NCBI GenBank assembly: GCA_963969495.1
Contig: OZ018330.1
Coordinates: 68,309,936-68,373,935 of the forward strand
Source: Ceratothoa steindachneri
Lineage: Eukaryota; Arthropoda; Malacostraca; Isopoda; Cymothoidae
DNA length: 64,000 nt
Reading direction: 5' to 3'
This document shows, piece after piece, positions 58,548 through 64,000 of this stretch. Positions within the stretch are counted from its first letter, which is position 1. Each line of letters begins with the position of its first letter. The translations under genes were made by a program, and so were the position numbers. The notes beneath the pieces are model-generated. The model was not told the DNA's origin and ran no database searches. It saw only the letters and a program-made list of their open reading frames with translations.

Positions 58548-59715
58548 TTTCAGATTCGTCAATTTTAGGGTGAACTACGCTATGAGCATTTATCATCTTT
58601 AAGAACAATGAGCTATCGCAGGGGCCTCAACGATGAAGAAAAGTCTTTCATCATCAAAAAAAGGACACGGTTAGACAATTTCTGAAGGACCCTTTGCTAA
58701 AGTAGAAGCGATTTGATTGTGGGACTTCCAAGACTGTGACAGCTAGGGATTTGAATAATATTGGCCTTCAGTTACATGAGAAATCCGGACAAACAAAGAA
58801 AGTCATTTTCACCGCCGTTGGTCGTCCCCATATACCGAAGACTACTAGGAACCGTATCCTAGGGACCATGGCTTTCCTGTGAGGCCCCATGAAACTATCT
58901 CCTTTAACGCACAGTTAAAAGACTTTGAGGCTTCAATGGGCCCGGAAGTACGTGACGTTGCACATGAGTTGCGTTCTCTTCACTGATAAGACCAGGGCGA
59001 CCTTTGACGGACCTGATGGTTGGGAAAATGGTTGGGTCTCTTTCGGTGGTTAGCGTCACCAACGTTTGCGACGTTAACAGCAGGGAGGAGGAGTCATGCT
59101 GTGAGGAGGTACAATTGGACACAGACTTTCTGGTCCAATTAGGGTGCCTGAATCGGTTAAAGTGACCGCAGCCGCCTACTGCAATCTCTGGGAGGAGGTC
59201 TTGGATCCCTGGTTAGATGACATACATTTGTCAATTCTTAGGACTAGTTTTCATGCATGACAACGGTTCATCTCACTCCGCCAGAACCACCCAAGCGTTT
59301 ATATGCTCTTATGGTATCCATGGTGAGAAGCTGATGGGGTGGTCGCCAGCTTCTCCGGATCTCAACCCAATCAAATATTTGTGGTCCATCATTAAACAAG
59401 ATGTTTATGCTAATGGACGTCCATTTTCGTCTAAAGAAGTCTTATGGACGACCATAAAAGTTGCAGCAGAGGCAATCCAACCTGCTACTCTTAAGAAATT
59501 GAGATTCCATGAATGGTAGGATTTTTGAAGTCATCCGTCGAAATGACGTTCATGCGGGGGACAAATAATTCATTATATTATGATCTGTTAAATATATGCG
59601 CGAGGTATGCTTATTGTGTCTAATCATCCTTCGTTTTCTCCAAAATATGTCTACATATGTTACTATCATTGAAAAGCTATTTGCGTAGTTCACCCCAAAA
59701 ATGACGACTCTGAAA
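58548..59715 (+). mobile_element. Tc1-like element, structurally complete (1168 bp)
   Basis: Terminal repeats: left TTTCAGATTCGTCAATTTTA then GGGTGAACTACGC; the right end, reversed, is TTTCAGAGTCGTCATTTTTG then GGGTGAACTACGC. TA lies at 58546-58547 and 59716-59717. The single gene inside is dead. Confidence 0.95.
58608..59519 (+). pseudogene. Tc1-like transposase, inactivated
   Basis: The start MSYRRGLNDEEKSFIIKK shifts frame before the first DNA-binding helix is complete. Then GRPHIPKTTRNRILGTMAF (second helix-turn-helix with GRP), VLFTDKTRATFDGPDGWENG (first catalytic Asp), HDNGSSHSARTTQAFI (second) and SPDLNPIKYLWSIIKQDVYA. The last block normally has DLNPIE; here the catalytic Glu is Lys. 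Several stops and frameshifts. Ends HEW at 59519. Confidence 0.93.
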
Positions 59716-59727
59716 TAACAAATTGAA

Positions 59728-59732
<5 letters not shown>

Positions 59733-59801
<69 letters not shown>
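59733..59801. repeat. (TA)n array
   Basis: TA run starting ~17 bases after the Tc1 element. 59802-60320 holds no recognisable feature. Confidence 0.97.
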
Positions 59802-59804
<3 letters not shown>

Positions 59805-60318
59805 ACACAGGTAGCCTTTCCCACAATCCCTTAATATTTTATTTACAAAGTTTGCCAAGACTTTAATAGATTTTTTTTCCTGTCTGTCGACGCCCAGAAT
59901 TCGTGCTTTTGCAAATAGCATTTTCGAAACATAATTAATATAATTTGTGTGATGATGTTACAAACATGATCCGTATGACTACACGCGAATTAAATCATTT
60001 GTACAGATAAACAACCGGTTTAGAAAACGCATCCAAAGTGGTGAGGAAGTGCCGAAAATATATCTAAATGTGTGAGTCAGAAAATACCAAGAAAAATATC
60101 TTTCGACTCAAAAGTCCAACATCGACGGAGTTCAAGGACGGTTATAAGACTGAGTCGTCTGTCTGTTTAGCGTAAAACAACGTCCGGGAGTCGCATCTGG
60201 GCAGCAGGCGCTTCTGAGGCGAGGAACGCTTGGCAAAATGATGTGAGGTCGCCTTTGGGATGAGAATTCGAGCTTGCATTGGCCTTGCAATGCCAAGAAC
60301 TGAACCAGTATACACAGA

Positions 60319-60424
<106 letters not shown>

Positions 60425-60790
60425 GATTAGGTAAGGATAATGGTAAGGATTCCCTAATCCACTAGAAAAGTCTGCTGGAGTTCCTAAACCCTCTTCAGGA
60501 TCGCCACCCTTACGACTATGCTACCATTCTTTTATCTAACAGAGAAGTTTCAAGAAGCCTTTTGTACAGGTTGGCATTTTAAACCTTATCAGAAAACGAG
60601 AAAATATCAAATGTTCTCGCGACTCTTCACCCATGGACGTTGTATGTAGTTTATTATCAAAAGAATTAAATAAATAAGTGAAGAGCCACCAGAACGTTTG
60701 TTGTATTTGTTCTTTTCTTCGCGTCGCACCTCCTTATTATCTTTGTAATGCTAGGAAATACTAAATCCCATGATTAACTAAAAAAATATT

Positions 60791-60916
60791 GCAGGTGACT
60801 AATCAATAACAAACTCAACAGTCCTGAAGAACAAGGGACATCATTGTAAATATTGACTGCGCGTATCAATTTAATGAATTTATTAATAAAATGGACTTGA
60901 GGTCTAACTTGTTATA
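60791..60916 (+). mobile_element. Tc1-like 3' remnant, part 1 (split by a DD41D element)
   Basis: VLKNKGHHCKY and a stop (about 60817-60855) is the usual end of Tc1 transposases. The following noncoding stretch matches 41510-41560 (TTATTAATAAAATGGACTTG). It resumes at 62658. Confidence 0.7.
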
Positions 60917-62657
60917 CCGGGTGCCCAGAAAAAAGTTAACCGTACTTTGAATTAGTACAACTCAAAAACTATTGGAGATTTTGGGGTCCTGCCAAAGGTG
61001 CTTTATTTAATAGCTATTTATCTGTCGATTCTGGAAATTTCATTAAATTTCCTTTTATGATATTGATACACTAATGGATTTAGTGGAGACTATCAAAAAT
61101 ATGTTTGCGCAAAGAAGTAAAATAATGAAACGAAGCCTAGGAAGGCCTAGGCAGCCTAGGTCACTGTGCGATTCTTCAAGCAAAGCCTAGGCCATTTTAC
61201 ATTGGTCTTTCAGCCACGCTGTGCTATGGTCTCGTCATTATTGCTTACTAAGCAAATCAAAGCGTCGTTTCTGTGTAAAGGTTTACTTCCAGATAACCTT
61301 TTTAATCATGCAAAAGATCAACGCGTATTTGTAGTCACAAGCTTTATTAAGACTGGCAGTATTAAACAAGTACAAGATTCATTTGAATAACGTTTTCTTT
61401 TTCAGGTAGGCACCCACCAAGCAAGCCCACAATTTGTTCGCAAATACCAACATGAAGGAAAATGCTTAATCTAAATAAAGTCGTTCGGGTCGTATGAGAA
61501 CCATAAGAACAACAGAAAATATCGAAAAAGTTCAGATGACACTCCTTCAAAATCCACACTTATCAGTCAGAAAGAATGGGTTACAGTTGTCAAAGTCATC
61601 ATTTTACCGCATTATTAAACATGACTTAAAATGGCATCCCTATAAGATGCATGCAAGACACCAGCTTCTTGAAACTGATTTTTCTCGTCGTAGACAATTT
61701 GTCGAATGGCTTCTCCATAAACCTGTTCGTTTCTTGGAAAACATTGTGATTGGTGACGAGGCAGCCTTTTTCATGAATGGGAAGGTAAATAGCCATAACA
61801 TTCGGCAATATGCACCGCTGAACCCCTCCCCCTCCCCCCAGCATTCAACTTTGACACGCGTATTTGTCAACAGAAAGTGTCTCTGTGGATCGGAATATGC
61901 AGGAATGGCTATCTTGTCGGCCCATTGTTTTGCGAGGATTACTTGAATGGTGTTGCCTACCTGAGCATGATCAACGAAAGGATCTTCCCGGAACTCCGCC
62001 AGATTTACGGCAACCAATTCAATAGACTTTGGTGGATTCAGGACGGCGCACCAGCTCATAGACAGCTTGTTGAAAGAACAAAACTAAGAGAAACGTTTGA
62101 CAACAACATTGTCACGCTAAATCATGCAATTGAATGTCCCCCGAGATCCCCTGACTAAACACCGTGCGATTATTTCTTATGGGGATATCTAAAGAATAAA
62201 GTGTATTCTACTCCACCACAAACCATCAACAAGTTAATAGACCTAAGGAAAATCACAAGTTAATAAAAAAAGTTGTTCAATCAATGCGATCAAAGGTGAC
62301 ACTGTGTTTGGAAAGAAATGGAGGACATGTGGAAGGAAACGGTGCTTAGAAAATTAAAAATATGAATTTGTATTACCCATATGAACAGGTGTTTTTGTTA
62401 AAAATGGATTTAAATATATTTGTTGATTTTAAACTTTGAAGTTTCATTATTTTACTTCCTTGCGCAAACATAATTTTGATAGCCTCCACTAAACTTGTTA
62501 GTGTTTAACATCGTAAAAGGGAATTTAATGAAATTTCAAGAATCGACACATAAATAGAAGTTAAATTTGTTTTTTTTTTTGCAGGACTTAAAAATCTCAA
62601 ATAGGTTTTGAGTTATACTACTTCAAAGTACGGTTAACTTTTTTCTTGGACACCTTG
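60917..62657 (+). mobile_element. Mariner-like element with DD41D spacing and ~220-bp inverted repeats (1741 bp)
   Basis: The left end CCGGGTGCCCAGAAAAAAGT and the right end, reversed, CAAGGTGTCCAAGAAAAAAG start inverted repeats that stay aligned for ~220 bases (to about 61140 and from about 62440). TA lies at 60915-60916 and 62658-62659. It interrupts an older Tc1 remnant whose uninterrupted relative is at 41500-41660. Confidence 0.93.
61300..62362 (+). pseudogene. Transposase of the IS630/Tc1/mariner group, DD41D, inactivated
   Basis: N-terminal DQRVFVVTSFIKTGSIKQVQ; after frame shifts GRMRTIRTTENIEKVQMTLL, SKSSFYRIIKHDLKWHPYKM, the first catalytic block IGDEAAFFMNG, then LWWIQDGAPAHRQLV (second) and ECPPRSPD-TPCDYFLWGYLK (third), where a Leu codon has become stop (about 62156). 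Counting from the Asp of QDG to that of PCD gives 41 residues between. All three aspartates survive. Frameshifts lie near 61390, 61480 and 61880. Confidence 0.9.
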
Positions 62658-62760
62658 TATATTTCACCTTCAAATTATAATACAAACATATTAAAGCTAA
62701 ATGCAATGTTTGATTAGTTCTTTTAATTTTCCTTTACGAAAAAATATAGTAGTTTCAGAC
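62658..62760 (+). mobile_element. Tc1-like 3' remnant, part 2
   Basis: CAAATTATAATACAAACATA and TTTGATTAGTTCTTTTAATT match 41560-41625; ends near TTTTGCCCATGAC, comparable to TTTTGGTCTTGAC at 41660. Confidence 0.75.
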
Positions 62761-62764
62761 TTTT

Positions 62765-64000
62765 GCCCATGACGATACAAATATCATGCCTCGCTCACCT
62801 AAATATCGAGGCATGTCATATGGGATATCGTCCTGAGCATGGGCAGTGTCCGAGCACGAAGCGAGAGTGAAACGTAACTCACTCAATGTAAACCTGTCAT
62901 TGAATATTTCGCCGACTCTGAAGATAAAGTCTAGTTGGTGCCTTCAGTGACATCACGAAGTGGAAGGAATGCTAGTGGAGCAGCATCCCTGCTAGAGAAT
63001 GTAGTGAACGCGGTCGCAAAAGAGCGGCAGGCACGGTCGTGGGGTCCAAGCCTTCACTTCTGTCTGCAGGAGGAGCCTTCCCTTTAAATGAAGACACGTA
63101 TGCCCGTCAGGAAGAGTGCCGTGCGTGTTTCTAAAGATGCAGAACCTAGCCTAGGCATGCAGGGACATTGCTTCCATCTGAGGGTCATCAAAACGAAGAA
63201 AGCGACCTGCGTACGCAACGGCCAGGCGTTCTAGGAGACGTATTAAGGCACACGGCGATGAGTTTATCGGATATTAGCTCAAGGCTTCACCAATCGACCT
63301 AAACTCTTCGATTGGGACAGAAAAATTCGCCATTTCCTGAAATGCATATCACAGCGCACGCTCTAATCACCTTCTATGTGCTTTCCCAGGCGGCAGCAAC
63401 CCAGAGAAAATTATATTTGAATGAAAAAGTGATCACTACTATGGAGGTCATCGACTACATCACGCCACAAATCAAGCTGTGAATAAGAGACCACAGGGAT
63501 AGATCAATACAACAAAATGAAGCGATTCTTGGGTCGCAATGCGTAAACTGATTCAAATTTAGGCCACCTATCTCCAACGCTTCGATGACGTCGGCAAGGA
63601 ACTGACCCCAAGGATTGAGCCTCTAGTACCCCCGAGGGGTGAATACCGTTCAAATCCCCGAGGAGCAGAAAGGAGCTCGGCCACCATTCGATTACGTAGT
63701 GGAACTCCCCCGGGTCAAAGACGGCTAATGGAGGAATGTACGCATAAATAAATGTATATCTTATCCAGATGTTTGGCTTTGGAAAGTCCATCGAGATCGA
63801 TGATGACGGATGCTCCAGTGAGGGCATCAACCTGCAGTAGGTTTAGACGGGTAGAAATATGTGCAGTCTTCGAACCCGTATCTTGACCGAGGGGAGAAAG
63901 GACCCTGGGGGGAGGAGAAGCTCGAAACGACCAGGCTTCATTCTCGGCTGTAGGGAGCTGCCAATACATCAGTCTGTTGGATTCGCCAGTGTGGTTATCC
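62765..64000 (-). mobile_element. I-like LINE remnant, copy 2 (runs off the window)
   Basis: Minus strand, from the right: endonuclease pieces (YAYIPPLAVFDPGEF and SFLLLGDLNGIHPS at 63504-63830, the GDFNAH-type catalytic block), then the linker, then the first RT block AQDDIPYDM near 62830. Collinear with 16113-17500. Frames are broken throughout. The element probably continues beyond 64000. Confidence 0.8.

Overview
This is a window of a eukaryotic, almost certainly invertebrate animal, nuclear genome. It is AT-rich and crowded with decayed transposons, and it holds no bacterial-style operon, no rRNA gene and no intact host gene that I can recognise. The mix of families (CR1-like, I-like and other non-LTR retrotransposons, Penelope-like elements with GIY-YIG domains, mariner/Tc1, hAT, Merlin, solo LTRs and many long (TA)n arrays) would suit an arthropod such as a crustacean. 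That placement is inference; nothing here fixes the species.

Layout. 1-6.1 kb: simple and tandem repeats around featureless sequence. 6.5-12.1 kb: three non-LTR retrotransposon remnants, including a CR1-like copy on the minus strand (8.46-10.94 kb). 15.2-23.4 kb: a large array of a ~40-bp minisatellite with a recurring ~190-bp module, broken by an I-like LINE remnant and by a second CR1-like copy (18.68-20.92 kb). 23.4-32 kb: mostly unassignable, with a Merlin transposase scrap, a 16-bp tandem repeat and a Ty3/Gypsy RNase H scrap. 32.0-33.4 kb: tRNA-derived SINE copies and an internally deleted hAT element with an 8-bp target duplication. 34-36.3 kb: GC-richer sequence with ORFs I cannot identify.

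36.3-54.4 kb is the richest part: a tangle of Penelope-like elements (PLEs), their terminal repeats and (TA)n arrays, overwritten by later insertions. A solo LTR (37860-39167, target duplication ATGAC) lies in a PLE terminal repeat whose uninterrupted inverted partner is still present a few hundred bases away. A complete mariner (39242-40543) abuts it. Another PLE is split by a mariner (44383-47160, TA duplication), which is itself split by a second copy of the same LTR (45258-46736, GATTG duplication). 55-64 kb holds another LINE on the minus strand, a further PLE with a foldback end, a complete but dead Tc1 element, a DD41D-type mariner relative with ~220-bp inverted repeats that split an older Tc1 remnant, and a second copy of the I-like LINE running off the window.

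Every transposase or reverse transcriptase I could follow carries frameshifts, stops, deletions or lost catalytic residues, so the region looks like a transposon graveyard. The main positive signal is that hammerhead-ribozyme-like motifs sit at the PLE ends and lie repeatedly next to (TA)n arrays.
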